Of a stretch of DNA of 64,000 bases, positions 34,837 to 45,900 are shown one piece after another. The stretch spans positions 1 to 64,000 of the forward strand of contig JAQBZB010000003.1 of assembly GCA_027622275.1 (NCBI GenBank), read 5' to 3'. The stretch is from Planctomycetota bacterium (GTDB taxonomy: Bacteria > Planctomycetota > Planctomycetia > Pirellulales > Pirellulaceae). Within the stretch, counting starts at the first letter, position 1. Each line of letters opens with the position of its first letter. The position numbers and the translations under genes were made by a program. The notes beneath the pieces are model-generated. The model was not told where the DNA came from. It made no database searches and saw nothing but the letters and a program-made list of their open reading frames with translations.

Positions 34837-35400
34837 ATGAAGCTGGTTGCTGGGCTCGGGAATCCCGGTCGGAAATACGAGGAGACTCGACACAATGTTG
34901 GCTTCCAGGTGGCTGCAAAACTAGCCGAGCGATTCGGCCAGTCGACCCCACGAGCGAGGTTTCAAGGCGAGACGGTCGAAGCGTCGATCGGAACCGAAAA
35001 GTTACTGCTACTTTGCCCTCACACCTATATGAATCGAAGCGGCTCTAGTATTCTGGCGTCGCGGGATTTTTATAAACTTGAGCTTGCTGACCTGCTGGTG
35101 GTTTGTGACGACTTGAGTTTGCCGTTAGGAAAGTTGAGAATCAGAACGAAGGGTTCGTCCGGCGGCCAAAATGGACTGCGAGACATCATCCAGCGTTTAG
35201 GAACTGACGAATTCCCGAGACTGCGAATCGGGATCGGAACGCCGCCTGCCGGTTGGGACGCGGCGGACTTTGTTTTGAGCAAGTTTACGAAGGAAGATCG
35301 TGCGGAAATGGAGATCGCCGTGGCCCGCGCCGCCGACGCTGTCGAGTGCTGGGTCCGCGAAGGAATTGAAAGCTGCATGAACCAATACAACGCCGGGTGA
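34837..35400 (+). CDS. pth: Peptidyl-tRNA hydrolase
   Basis: A 187-residue enzyme that frees tRNA from drop-off peptidyl-tRNA. The family start MKLVAGLGNPGRKYEETRHN carries the conserved Asn and the catalytic His20. FQGETVEASIGTEKLLLLCP with HTYMNRSG holds the second conserved Asn, VVCDDLSLPLGKLRIRTKG the Asp, and GSSGGQNGLRDI the Asn and Gly of the binding site. Length is normal. It sits between rplY and rpsF in one direction. Confidence 0.93.
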   Translation: MKLVAGLGNPGRKYEETRHNVGFQVAAKLAERFGQSTPRARFQGETVEASIGTEKLLLLCPHTYMNRSGSSILASRDFYKLELADLLVVCDDLSLPLGKLRIRTKGSSGGQNGLRDIIQRLGTDEFPRLRIGIGTPPAGWDAADFVLSKFTKEDRAEMEIAVARAADAVECWVREGIESCMNQYNAG

Positions 35401-35497
35401 ATTAGGTCTCGATCAATACAACCTTTGATTGCGGTGCCCGGCCGGGTTACTCGCAATCCTTTCTAAGCGATGGCTTAATTGTGATAGGAGCGATGCT

Positions 35498-35944
35498 TTG
35501 GCACAAAACGTTTACGAATGTCTGTTTATCCTGGATTCAAATCGTTACGCACGCGATCCCAATGGGGTCTCTGACGCGCTTCCAGAAATGGTCGAGAAGC
35601 TCGCAGGCGAGGTGTTGGCGAACCGCCTTTGGAACGAGCAGCGATTGGCCTACCCGATCAATGGGCAGCGCAAGGGAACCTACTGGCTGACTTATTTCCG
35701 ACTCGAGAGTTCTCGGTTAAGCGAGTTCAATCGCGCCTGCCAGTTGAACGACAATATCTTGCGAAACTTGACACTCAAGGTGGATCCGCGACTGGTCGAC
35801 ACCCTCGTGGCTCATGCGAAAGGCGAAGTGGTGGCGGTTCCCGTTGCCTCGGACGATGCTTCCAACTCGGATGACGTCGTCTTGGATGACACTTCCAGTG
35901 AAGAAGCGTCGGAAGAGACCGCCGAAGCCGTCGCGGAAAGCTAG
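35498..35944 (+). CDS. rpsF: Ribosomal protein bS6, TTG start
   Basis: A 148-residue small-subunit protein. TTG 35498 is chosen because GGAG (35487-35490) lies seven bases upstream and the next residues AQNVYECLFILDSNRYARD start the S6 fold. Upstream codons in frame have no ribosome-binding site. LAYPINGQRKGTYWLTYFRL and LNDNILRNLTLKVDPRLV are family-specific. The C-terminal ~40 residues are an acidic tail (SDDVVLDDTSSEEASEETAE). First gene of the rpsF-ssb-rplI-dnaB cluster, whose usual rpsR is missing. Confidence 0.9.
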   Translation: MAQNVYECLFILDSNRYARDPNGVSDALPEMVEKLAGEVLANRLWNEQRLAYPINGQRKGTYWLTYFRLESSRLSEFNRACQLNDNILRNLTLKVDPRLVDTLVAHAKGEVVAVPVASDDASNSDDVVLDDTSSEEASEETAEAVAES

Positions 35945-36047
35945 AGAATCGATTGCGTTGCATCGTTTTTGTTGCTCGGACGTAGTTGGTTTGTTACTCT
36001 GATCCCGATCAGCTTTGACATCACCCAACGCAACAAGGAATCAAGTC

Positions 36048-36506
36048 ATGGCCAATTTCAATCGCGTTATTTTGATGGGCAACATCACTCGTGATATCGA
36101 GTTGAAGTACACGCAAAGTGGCTTGGCGGTAACGGAAATCGGCATGGCGATTAACGACAAACGCAAAAACGCCAACGGCGAGTTTGTAGATGACACTGTG
36201 TTTGTCGATGTGACTCTTTGGGGAAGAACCGCCGAGATCGCCAGCGAGTACCTCGCCAAAGGTTCCCCCATCTTTATCGAAGGTCGGTTGAAGTACGAAA
36301 CCTGGGAAACCGATGGCCAAAAGAAATCGAAGTTAAGGGTTGTCGGCGAGCGATTGCAATTCATTGGCCCGCGTGGCGACCGGCCGCGTGGTGGCGGCGG
36401 ACACAACGAATCAGAATACAGCGAACATGCACCGGCTAGTGTCGGTTCCGCCGACACCGGCTCCGGCGGCGGTTCCGAACCGCCGCCAGACGATATCCCC
36501 TTTTGA
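36048..36506 (+). CDS. ssb: Single-stranded DNA-binding protein
   Basis: A 152-residue SSB. ATG 36048 follows AAGGA and gives [20 protein letters not shown], the OB-fold start. [20 protein letters not shown] and [20 protein letters not shown] are standard. The linker is Gly/Ser-rich and the tip PPPDDIPF is the acidic peptide that recruits replication partners. It lies between rpsF and rplI and is probably co-transcribed. Confidence 0.94.
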   Translation: MANFNRVILMGNITRDIELKYTQSGLAVTEIGMAINDKRKNANGEFVDDTVFVDVTLWGRTAEIASEYLAKGSPIFIEGRLKYETWETDGQKKSKLRVVGERLQFIGPRGDRPRGGGGHNESEYSEHAPASVGSADTGSGGGSEPPPDDIPF

Positions 36507-36548
36507 ATTGAAACAGTTACGCAAACACTTCCAAAGCGTGAGTAAATA

Positions 36549-37070
36549 ATGCCCAAGACAGCTACCCGAAAGAAACCTCGTCTGAAGCGATTGCCTCGTG
36601 GTCCCCACGGCGGCGTCCAGCTTTTGCTGATTCAGTCCGTCGATCACCTTGGAAAGCAGGGTGATGTTGTCGAAGTGAAGTCCGGATACGCACATAACTA
36701 CTTGCTGCCGCAAGGCCTGGCGACGTTGGCGACCGACCATCACAAACGAATGGTGGAGAAGCATAAGGCCAAACTGCACGCCATCGAGAAGTCGCGATTG
36801 GCTGATCTGGAGTCGCTGGGAGATGCGTTGAGCAAACAGAGCATCACGATCGAGGCCAATGCCAACGACGAAGGCCATCTCTACGGCAGCGTCGGCGCCG
36901 CCGAGATCGTGGCGGCGTTGAGGCAAGCGGACTACACGCTGACGACGGATCAAATCCGGCTGGATGGTCCGCTCAAAGAGCTGGGACTCTACACCGTCAA
37001 AGTGCATCTTCATCAAGAGATCGAAGCAGACCTCAAGGTGTGGGTCGTGCCGACCGCCAGCGACGAGTAA
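36549..37070 (+). CDS. rplI: Ribosomal protein bL9 with basic N-terminal extension
   Basis: A 173-residue L9. The conserved N-domain reads VQLLLIQSVDHLGKQGDVVE and VKSGYAHNYLLPQGLATLA. A helix connector and the C-domain (YGSVGAAEIVAALRQADY, VKVHLHQEIEADLKVWVV) follow. Compared with ordinary L9 there are about 23 extra residues in front (MPKTATRKKPRLKRLPRGPH), strongly basic and without an internal start codon, so the extension is real rather than a miscalled start. rpsR would normally be upstream but is not here. Confidence 0.92.
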   Translation: MPKTATRKKPRLKRLPRGPHGGVQLLLIQSVDHLGKQGDVVEVKSGYAHNYLLPQGLATLATDHHKRMVEKHKAKLHAIEKSRLADLESLGDALSKQSITIEANANDEGHLYGSVGAAEIVAALRQADYTLTTDQIRLDGPLKELGLYTVKVHLHQEIEADLKVWVVPTASDE

Positions 37071-37175
37071 CGCATCGTTCCGGCATCGTTCAACAGATTC
37101 AGACCCATGCGTTACCGTCTCGGTTCGTGTTGGAAGGTGTTCGTCGTCTGATGAATCCGCCCCAGGAGGTTTGCG

Positions 37176-38615
37176 GTGGCTACATTCCAACGCAGCGATT
37201 CGCCGCGCGCAGCAAGGCCCGTCACGTCCGAGATCCTTGATCGGCAGCCTCCGTTTAATCTTGATGCCGAAATGGGCGTCCTGGGGAGCATCATGCTCAG
37301 TCCCGACGCCTGCGACGACATCGCGTTAACGCTCCGTCACGACGACTTCTATGACGACGCCAATCGCAAGCTGTTCGAGCACATGCTCGCCATGCACGAC
37401 GAAGGGCGCAAGATCGATTTGACACTGCTCGTCGAGAAGCTCAAGTCGGCCGGTGACTTCGAGCGCATCGGCGGCGCGCCCTATCTCGGCCGCGTTTTTA
37501 AGTCCGTCCCCAACGCAGCTCACGCCATCTATTACGCGCAAATTGTGCGGGAAAAGGCGACTTATCGCGCGCTGATCGACGCCAGCACCGAGATCCTCCG
37601 CGAGGCGTACGAAGAGAATCACGAGGCCAAGCACTTGCTCAGCCAAGCCGAACAAAAAATCTTCGGCATTCTCGACAGTCGCGGCACGTCGAACGTTTCT
37701 AGTATTCGTGACATCTTGCACGATGCGATGGATCGAATCGATGCCAGGATGAAAGGCGAACATACCGAAGGCGGCGTCGAGAGCGGTTTCACCGAACTCG
37801 ATGGATTGCTGGGAGGGCTGCACAACTCGGAATTGGTCGTACTCGCGGCTCGACCGAGCATGGGGAAGACGGCGTTCGCCATGAACATTGCGGAGAATGT
37901 TGTCCTCAAGCTGTTCGTCCCCGTGCTGTTTGTCAGCTTGGAAATGTCGTCGATCGAGTTGGCTGATCGTTTGCTCTGTTCGGCGGCACGCGTGAACGGC
38001 CATCGGTTGCGTAACGGAACCATCTCGTCGGAAGATCGGCAACGGCTCGTCCAGCAGGCGTCGGAGATCAGCCAAGCTCCTCTGTTTGTTGACGATTCGC
38101 CATCGCGCACGGTCACCGAGATCTCGGCTGCGGCTCGTCGGATTAAACGCCGCGAAGGTCGGCTGGGCTTGATCGTCGTCGACTATCTCCAGTTGATCGA
38201 ACCGGACAATCAAAAGGATCCGCGTCAAGAACAAGTTGCCAAGATCGCACGCCGACTGAAGGGTGTCGCCCGCGAACTCGACGTACCCGTCCTTTGCCTG
38301 GCACAGCTGAACCGGCAGGCTGAAGACAGCAAGGATCACCTCCCGAAACTCAGTCATCTTCGCGAATCGGGTGCCATCGAGCAGGACGCGGACGTCGTGA
38401 TGTTCGTCCACCGCGAAGAGTATTATCGGCGCGGCGAAGATGCTGCCGAGGTCGCCGGCCAAGCCGAGATCATTATTGCCAAGCAACGTAACGGCCCGGT
38501 CGGCAACATCGAGCTAATCTGGCGAAAAGACTTCACGCGTTTTGAGGACAAGGCACCCGATCGCCTGCAAGTCTTCGACAACTTCAACGCGCCGCCGGCG
38601 GACGATGACTTTTGA
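37176..38615 (+). CDS. dnaB: Replicative DNA helicase DnaB
   Basis: A 479-residue hexameric helicase. GTG 37176 lies behind a perfect AGGAGGT site (37164-37170). The N-terminal domain runs from PFNLDAEMGVLGSIMLSPDA to about residue 150. The RecA-like C-domain has Walker A VLAARPSMGKTAFAMNIAEN, Walker B LGLIVVDYLQLIEP, and HLRESGAIEQDADVVMFVHR with the conserved E and R. No intein is present. Its stop TGA overlaps the ATG of a 26-codon cas1-like relic. Confidence 0.95.
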   Translation: MATFQRSDSPRAARPVTSEILDRQPPFNLDAEMGVLGSIMLSPDACDDIALTLRHDDFYDDANRKLFEHMLAMHDEGRKIDLTLLVEKLKSAGDFERIGGAPYLGRVFKSVPNAAHAIYYAQIVREKATYRALIDASTEILREAYEENHEAKHLLSQAEQKIFGILDSRGTSNVSSIRDILHDAMDRIDARMKGEHTEGGVESGFTELDGLLGGLHNSELVVLAARPSMGKTAFAMNIAENVVLKLFVPVLFVSLEMSSIELADRLLCSAARVNGHRLRNGTISSEDRQRLVQQASEISQAPLFVDDSPSRTVTEISAAARRIKRREGRLGLIVVDYLQLIEPDNQKDPRQEQVAKIARRLKGVARELDVPVLCLAQLNRQAEDSKDHLPKLSHLRESGAIEQDADVVMFVHREEYYRRGEDAAEVAGQAEIIIAKQRNGPVGNIELIWRKDFTRFEDKAPDRLQVFDNFNAPPADDDF

Positions 38616-38695
38616 TGCAACTCGTGATCAACTCTTATTGCAGCAGCCTCCGACGCAAGGGTGATGGTTTCTTCTTCAAGGCTGGCGAGCGGTAA
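38615..38695 (+). pseudogene. Possible 5' relic of cas1 (26 codons)
   Basis: The ATG overlaps the dnaB stop (TGATG) and opens MQLVINSYCSSLRRKGDGFF, FKAGER, then TAA. The opening Met-x-Leu-Val-Ile-Asn-(S/T)-Tyr followed by SLRRKGDxF and KAGER matches what I know of Cas1 N-termini, including the strand before 'xVxxSAxxV'. The TAA replaces the position where a Lys usually stands, and nothing Cas1-like follows. There is no CRISPR array or other cas gene in the window. With only 26 residues this remains a resemblance; no search was done. Confidence 0.4.
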
Positions 38696-38801
38696 GTCGC
38701 GTGTTCTACTGGCACCTTGGTGGGGGTGACGGTAAGCTAAGCGCCAACACGTATTTCAAGCCTTCGGGCAGTTCACGGCGCGCGGCTGCGGTAAACGCAA
38801 C

Positions 38802-41800
38802 ATGCCACGAATTTTCGACAACATTGACTTGTCACTACTTCCAGCTCTTCGCGAAACGCTGGCACTCGCGGAACGTGCGGACTTTTGCGTTGGGTATTTC
38901 AACCTTCGTGGTTGGAAGGCAATCGACGGACTCGTCGAAGCGTGGGCTGGCGGTTCGGGGCGACAGTGCCGGCTGCTGATCGGCATGCAGCGTTTGCCGC
39001 AGGACGATTTGCGACAGGCGTACAGCCTGTTGGCCCACGAGGATCAAGTCAGCAATCAGACGGTGATTCGAGCCAAACGTGACCTGGCTCGCCGTTTTCA
39101 GGAGCAACTCAGCTTCGGGGCTCCCACGGCCAGCGACGAGGCGGGCCTGCGCCGGCTATCGGCTCAACTCAAGGCCGGCAAGGTCGTGGTGAAGCTCTAC
39201 CTCCACCATCCGCTCCATGCCAAGCTCTATCTTTGCTTTCGATCCGACCCGAACAACCCCATCACTGGCTTTCTGGGATCGAGCAATCTCACGTTCGCCG
39301 GATTGTCGTGTCAGGGTGAATTGAATGTGGACGTGCTCGACCACGACGCCACGCAAAAGCTCGCCGGTTGGTTCGAGGACCGCTGGAGCGACAAGTGGTG
39401 CATCGACATCACCAACGAACTGATTCAGGTCATTGATGAAAGCTGGGCGCGGCCTGACGCGCCGCCGCCCCATTGGATCTACATCAAGATGGCCTACCAT
39501 CTGGCCGAAGAGGCGCGGGCGGGGCTGTCCGAGTTCACCATTCCCGCCGACATGCGCTCGACGCTGCTGGAGTTTCAGTCCGCGGCGGTTCGCATTGCCG
39601 CCCGCCATTTGCAGAAGCGCGGCGGTGTCATCCTGGGTGACGTGGTTGGTCTCGGAAAGACCCTCATGGCGACGGCGCTGGCCCGCGTCTTTCAAGACCC
39701 GCCCTATTCGCTGGAGACGCTCATCATCTGCCCCAAGAACCTGGTCGGCATGTGGGAGGATTACGCGCATCGCTACCGCTTGATTGCCAAGGTCGTTTCG
39801 ATCACGCAAGCCCAGTCGATCCTTCCCGAACTCCGTCGTTACCGCATCGTGATCATCGACGAGAGCCACAATCTGCGCAACCGCGAAGGCCGCCGCTGGG
39901 CCGTGCTTCGCGACTACCTTTCGCGAAATTCCAGCAAGTGCATCCTGCTTTCCGCGACGCCGTACAACAAAGCGTACCTCGATTTGGCGAATCAACTCCG
40001 CTTGTTCCTCAACCCCGACGACACGGTGGGCATCCGTCCCGAAGAATACCTGCGCCGCGATTGCGACGGTCGCCCCGACGAATTCACTCGTCGCCATCAA
40101 TGCCCGCTAAATTGCATCGCGGCGTTCGAAAAAAGCGAACACGCCGACGACTGGCGCGAGTTGATGCGGCTGTTCATGGTCCGCCGCACGCGCACCTTTG
40201 TGGAACGCAACTACTCGTTCACCGAATGTCCGGACTGCGCCACCGTGTTGCTGCCGACTCAGGACAACTGTTCGCAATGCGGACGAACCAAGACCACTGG
40301 CGACCGCCGCTTTCTCGTGCTCGAGGGCGGCACTCGCTTCCATTTTCCCAAGCGTCAGCCCAAGGCCCTGAAATTCCGCATCCGCGACAAGGACCCGAAC
40401 GACCAGTACGCCCGCCTGTACTCGGATGCTGTGGTGGACACCATCCGAGAACTTCATCTGCCTCGTTACGGTTTGGCGAATTACCTCAAGCCCTCGCCCG
40501 ATCAGCCTCCGTCCCGCGACGAAGCGGACGTAATGCGAAATCTGTCCCGCGCCGGCAAGCGGCTCATCGGCTTCTGCCGCACGAACCTCTTCAAGCGACT
40601 TGAAAGCAGCGGTCACTCGTTTCTGCTGTCGGTGCGACGACACATCCTGCGAAACTTCATTCACCTGCAAGCGATCGAGAACGGCCTGCCGTTGCCCATC
40701 GGCACGCAGGACTCTTCGTTGTTCGACACGCGCGGCGATGATGCCGACCACGATGCCCAAACCACCGGCACGCTTCTCGAAGAAGAAAGCGGCGACACCC
40801 AAGCCGCGCCCGGGACTCGCGCCCAAGACCTCGCTGCGTTCGCGACCGATGCCGACGCCGCGTATCGCACGCTGTCGCAGGAACACCACACACTCTTCGA
40901 CTGGCTGCGCCCTGACCTGTTCGTCGACGAACTGGCCAATCACCTCCGGCAGGACGCCGAGGGGCTCTTCTCCATTCTCACCCTTGCCGGGGATTGGCAG
41001 CCGGATCGGGACAACAAGCTCGCCGAACTCCACAAGCTACTCACGAAAAAACACCCTGGGGAAAAAGTGCTCGTGTTCTCGCAGTTCGCCGATACGGTTC
41101 GATACCTGGCCGAGCAGTTGCGCAGCCGATCCTTGAACCAACTCGGCGAAGTGACGGGCGACACGGACGACCCTTCGCGTTTCGCCCACCGCTTCAGCCC
41201 GCAAAGCAACCCGGCCCGTGGACAAGTCTCGCCCACCGACGAACTACGCGTGCTCGTCGCCACCGATGTGTTGAGCGAAGGCCAGAATCTTCAGGACGCC
41301 GCCATCGTCGTGAATTACGACTTGCCGTGGGCGATCATCCGGCTCATCCAGCGCGCCGGTCGCGTGGACCGCATCGGGCAAGCGGCCGAGCAAATCCTCT
41401 GCTATTCGTTTCTGCCGGCAGCGGGCGTCGAACTGATCATCCACTTGCGCAGCCGCGTCCGCCAGCGCTTGCGGCAAAACGCCGAGGTTGTCGGCACCGA
41501 CGAAACATTCTTCGAAGACGAACGACACGACGGCCTGATCCACGACCTGTTCACCGAAAAGTCGGGCGTCTACGACGATCCGGTTGATGACGAAGTGGAC
41601 CTTGCGTCGCGGGCTTATCAAATCTGGAAAAACGCCACCGACGCCGACCCGACGCTCAAAAAATCATTCCTGACCTGCCGCCCGTCGTGTTCTCGACCAA
41701 ATCACTCTCGGCCGTTGCGCCGCGTCCCGAAGGTGGCACCGCGATCCAACCGGCGTCCGGCGTCATGGTCTACGTCCGCACGGCCGATGGCAACGACGTG

Positions 41801-42322
41801 CTCGCCTGGGTGGACGAACAAGGCCAAACTGTCACCGAGAGCCAGCACGAAATCCTGCGCGCCGCCGCCTGTGATCCCGGCACGCCCGCCCTGCCGCGAT
41901 TGACCAACCATCACACGCTCGTGGAAACGACCGTGAAAGGGATTCAGACCGAACACGCCCAAACCGGCGGACAGCTCGGCTAGCCGACGAGCGCTCGCCG
42001 TCGCGTCTACGAACGGCTCAAGGCGTACGCGGCCGAAGTGAAGAATACCTTGTTCGACATCAAGCCCCTGCACCGGGCCGTGGACGCCATCTACGACCAG
42101 CCGTTGACCGAGCCCGCCCGCGACCTGCTGAACCGCGAGCTGCGCACCGGCGTCACGGACGAAAAGCTGGCCGAACTCATCGTCGCCTTGCACGAAGAAG
42201 ACCGCTTGTGCATCCCCAAGGAAGACGCTGCAGCACGCGAGCCGCAAATCATCTGCACCCTGGGGTTGTCGGATCAAGTAGAATATACAGTCGGAAATCA
42301 AGCCAACCAGAACGGGAGTTGA
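38802..42322 (+). pseudogene. PLD-nuclease/SNF2-helicase defence protein, frameshifted and with an amber codon
   Basis: Originally about 1,170 residues. An N-terminal phospholipase-D-like nuclease domain (HHPLHAKLYLCFRSDPNNP, GFLGSSNLTFAG; HxKx and GSxN) precedes a SNF2/HepA-type helicase. Helicase motifs are ILGDVVGLGKTLMATALA, IVIIDESHNLRN, CILLSATPYN and LVATDVLSEGQNLQDAA with LIQRAGRVDRIGQ. A zinc ribbon CPDCATVLLPTQDNCSQCG sits in between. At an A6 run (41658-41663) the frame shifts: one extra A would restore IIPDLPPVVFSTKSLSAVA. The restored frame then meets TAG at 41981 (GGQLG-stop-PTSARRRVYERL) before ending EPQIICTLGL at about 42273 and stopping at 42320. The uncorrected frame stops at 41901. 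It pairs with the methylase downstream. Confidence 0.8.
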
Positions 42323-42324
42323 CC

Positions 42325-42576
42325 ATGACCACGCAAAACACCTACGTCGTAACCGGCACGATGTCGGACGAGCAGACGGTGGTGCTAGACGAGCCGCTGC
42401 CGATCAAAGAGGGCAGAGTGCGGCTAATCGTCGAGACGATCGGAGAACATAAACGCTCGTACTCAGAAGTCATGGCGGCGATTCGCGAGCGGCAGCGTCT
42501 CCGCGGGTATGAGCCACCGACGCGGGAAGAGGTAGACGCCTACATCCAGGCGGAACGAGATAGCTGGGGAGAATAA
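42325..42576 (+). CDS. Antitoxin-like protein of a PIN-toxin pair
   Basis: An 83-residue protein whose ATG lies three bases after the helicase stop, with GGGAG upstream. The N-terminus TYVVTGTMSDEQTVVLDEPL forms a short beta-hairpin resembling the AF2212/DUF104-like antitoxins, and the C-terminus is a charged helix (SEVMAAIRERQRLRGYEPPT). It ends two bases before the PIN gene. In such pairs the antitoxin binds both the toxin and the promoter. The family is inferred from position and size more than from motifs. Confidence 0.6.
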   Translation: MTTQNTYVVTGTMSDEQTVVLDEPLPIKEGRVRLIVETIGEHKRSYSEVMAAIRERQRLRGYEPPTREEVDAYIQAERDSWGE

Positions 42577-42578
42577 CT

Positions 42579-42974
42579 GTGCGAATCTATCTCGATGCGA
42601 ACCCGGTGATCTACACGGTCGAGAGAATGGAGCCGTACGCAGCGATCGTCGATGCGCGACTCGCGGCTATTGGTATCGTTCGCGTGGCCAGTGATCTCAC
42701 TCGCCTCGAATGCCGTGTAAAGCCCATTCAATTAGGCAATACTGCGGTGCTTAGGGACTTCGACGAGTACTTCGCGGAAAACGTCTCCGAAATCGTTCCG
42801 CTCACGCGAGCCGTGATGGACCGCGCCACTGAGATTCGTGCCCAGTTCGGCTTCAAAACACCCGACGCGATTCACCTTGCGGCGGCGACTGCGGCAAATT
42901 GCGACGTGTTCTTGACGAACGATCACCGACTCGACCGGTTCACCGAGATTACTGTCGAAGTCATTTCCCCATAA
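42579..42974 (+). CDS. PIN-domain ribonuclease toxin (VapC-like)
   Basis: A 131-residue PIN protein starting at GTG 42579. Acidic residues of the metal site are visible: the Asp in MRIYLDANPVIY, the Glu in ASDLTRLECRV, the Asp in KTPDAIHLAAA and the Asp in FLTNDHRL. The family cleaves tRNA or rRNA when freed from its antitoxin. The preceding small gene is the likely antitoxin. The pair is the only part of the defence island whose reading frames are intact. Confidence 0.85.
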   Translation: MRIYLDANPVIYTVERMEPYAAIVDARLAAIGIVRVASDLTRLECRVKPIQLGNTAVLRDFDEYFAENVSEIVPLTRAVMDRATEIRAQFGFKTPDAIHLAAATAANCDVFLTNDHRLDRFTEITVEVISP

Positions 42975-42994
42975 ACGGATTTTTCTACCCTCCC

Positions 42995-45900
42995 ATGCCG
43001 CTTGACTTCGCCCGCACCCGCACCCTTCTTCAGCAATTCGACTTCCAACGCCTGTTCATCGAAGAGCTGGGCTGGTCGCATCCGGACAGCCGAAAGCCGG
43101 TCGCGTTTTCTGTCCGCGAAATGGACTTCACGCGGCGCGAAATCGCGCAGCTCGCCGGCGTGTCGGTTTACGAGATCGAATCGGCTCAGCACGCAATTCC
43201 CGATGCTAAACTCCGCGCGGCCGTTCAAAAGGAAATTACCCAGCTTCGCCACGAAAACCTACTGATCTTCGTCGACCGCGAGCGGACGCAAAGCCTGTGG
43301 TACTGGGTGAAACGGCAGGACGGCAAGCTCTATCCCCGCGACCATCTGTACTGCAAAGGTCAGCCGGGCGATTTGTTTCTCAGCAAGCTCGGCCAAATCG
43401 TGTTCGACCTCAGCGAATTCGACGCGGAGGGCAACGTCACCATCATCGAAGTCGCCGACCGGTTGCGGTCGGCGCTCGACATCGAGCAGGTCACCAAGAA
43501 ATTCTTCCGCGAGTTTCAGGACCAACACGTAGCGTTCTTGGAACTGATTCGCGGCATCCGCGACGAGCGTCAGCGGCGCTGGTATGCCTTGGTGCTGCTC
43601 AACCGGCTGATGTTCATCTACTTCTTGCAGAAGAAGGGTTTTGTTGATGGCGGCAAGCTGAACTATCTCGGAGACAAGCTGGCCGAATCCAAGCAGCGCG
43701 GCAAGAATCGCTACTTCCGTGAGTTTTTGAAGACGCTGTTCTTCGAGGGCTTCGCCAAGCCGGAAGGCAAACGCTCGACCGACGCCAAGAAGTTGCTGGG
43801 CCAGATTAAATACCTCAACGGCGGTTTGTTTCTGCCGCATCATGTCGAACAGCACAACCCCAAGATCGCAGTTCCTGATGAAGCCTTCGACAACCTGTTC
43901 GCGTTGTTCGACCGATACTCGTGGAATCTGGACGACACGCCACGCGGCCAGGACGACGAAATCAACCCCGACGTGCTGGGTTACATCTTCGAAAAGTACA
44001 TCAACCAAAAAGCCTTTGGTGCCTACTACACCCGCACCGAAATCACCGAGTACCTCTGCGAGCGCACGATCCATCGACTGATTCTGGACGCGATCAACAC
44101 ACCCGACGCCGTGAAGGCCCACCCCATCGCGGGCGTCAAGGTTCGGGCGTATGAGTCGCTCGGCGACCTGCTCATGGACCTGAACACCACTCTGTGCAAG
44201 CGGCTGCTGCATGAAGTCCTCCCCGGCCTCAGCCTGCTCGACCCCGCCTGCGGCTCCGGCGCGTTCCTGGTCGCGGCCATGAAGACGCTGATCAACATCT
44301 ACGCCGCCGTGATCGGCAAGATTAAGTTCCTCAACGACCGCAACCTGCGCGACTGGCTCGCCAAGGTCGAACGCGACCATCCGAGCGTCAGCTACTTCAT
44401 CAAGAAGCGGATCATCACCGACAACCTGTACGGCGTGGACGTGATGGAAGAGGCGACCGAAATCGCTCGGCTGCGTCTGTTCCTGGCACTCGTCGCGTCG
44501 GCCCAGCAGGTCGATGATTTGGAGCCGCTGCCGAACATCGACTTCAACATTTTGGCTGGCAACTCGCTGATCGGGCTGATGCGCGTCAACGACGCCGACT
44601 TCGAGAAGCGGAATGCGCAGGGCAATTTGTTCCGCAAGAACTACAAGCAAGTGCTGGAAGAAAAGAACCGCTTGATCGAACTCTTCCGCCACGCGACCGA
44701 GTACGCCAAAGACCTAACCGGACTGCGCGACAGCATCGAAACGAAGAAGCACGAAGCCTACGAGACGCTCAACGACATCCTGCTCGAAGAATTCAAATCG
44801 CTCGGCATCAAGTTTGAGCAAGCCACTTGGGACGACAACAAGAAGGCCGCAGGCAAGCCGATCAAGCGACCGCTTAAGCCCGCCGACATCGACACCCTGC
44901 ACCCGTTCCATTGGGGTTTCGAGTTCGACGAAATCCTCAACAAACGCGGCGGCTTTGACGCCATCCTCGCAAACCCTCCCTGGGAAATCCTCAAGCCCAA
45001 TGGCAAAGAGTTCTTCGAGGAATACTCGGACGTGGTCACCAAAAACAAGATGACCATCCACGAGTTCGAGAAGGAGCAATCGAAGCTGCTGGGTGATGCC
45101 GACGTGCGCGCCGCATGGCTCGATTACCTTAGCCGCTTCACTCACCAGTCAGCCTACTTCCGTTCGGCACTTGAGTACCGCAACCAGATCAGCATCGTGA
45201 ACGGCAAGAAAGCCGGCAGCGACATCAACCTCTACAAGCTGTTCGTCGAACGCTGCTTCCATTTGCTGCGCCCGGGGTGGTGACTGCGGCATTGTCATCC
45301 CAAGCGGCATCTACACCGATCTTGGTGCCAAGCAACTTCGTGAGATGCTATTTGCCGAGACGCAAGTCACCGGAATCTTCGGTTTCGAGAACCGGAAAGA
45401 AATCTTTGAGGGCGTGCATCGCAGCTACAAGTTCGTCGTGCTGACGTTCGAGCGTGGCGGTTCCACCGCCAAGTTCCCCGCAGCGTTCATGCGGCTGGAT
45501 GTCGCCGATCTCGAGCGGTTTCCGAGCCACGACGACATTGAAATGCCAGTGGATCTGATTCGCCGCCTCTCTCCCGACTCGCTGTCGGTCATGGAGTTCA
45601 AGTCGGACGTGGACGTGCAAGTCGCCGAGAAAATGCTCCGCTTCCCGCTGCTCGGCGAAGAACTCGCCGACACATGGAACGTGAAGTTCTTCCGCGAGTT
45701 CGACATGACCAACGACAGTGGATTGTTCAAGGAGTCGCCTGGCAACGGCCGCTTGCCGTTGTACGAAGGAAAAATGATTCACCAGTTTGAACATCACATG
45801 GCGGAGCCAAGGTACTGGATTCTTGAAAACTCCGGTCGCGCAAGTTTGATTGGTCGAGGCACCGACGATGGTCAGCAACTTCCCTATCAGCAGTACCGCA

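Noticed and set aside
42038-42322. Separate small gene reading NTLFDIKPLHRAVDAIYDQP
   Set aside because: It continues the helicase in the same frame beyond the amber codon and ends like other helicases of this type, so it is the C-terminus of the broken gene.
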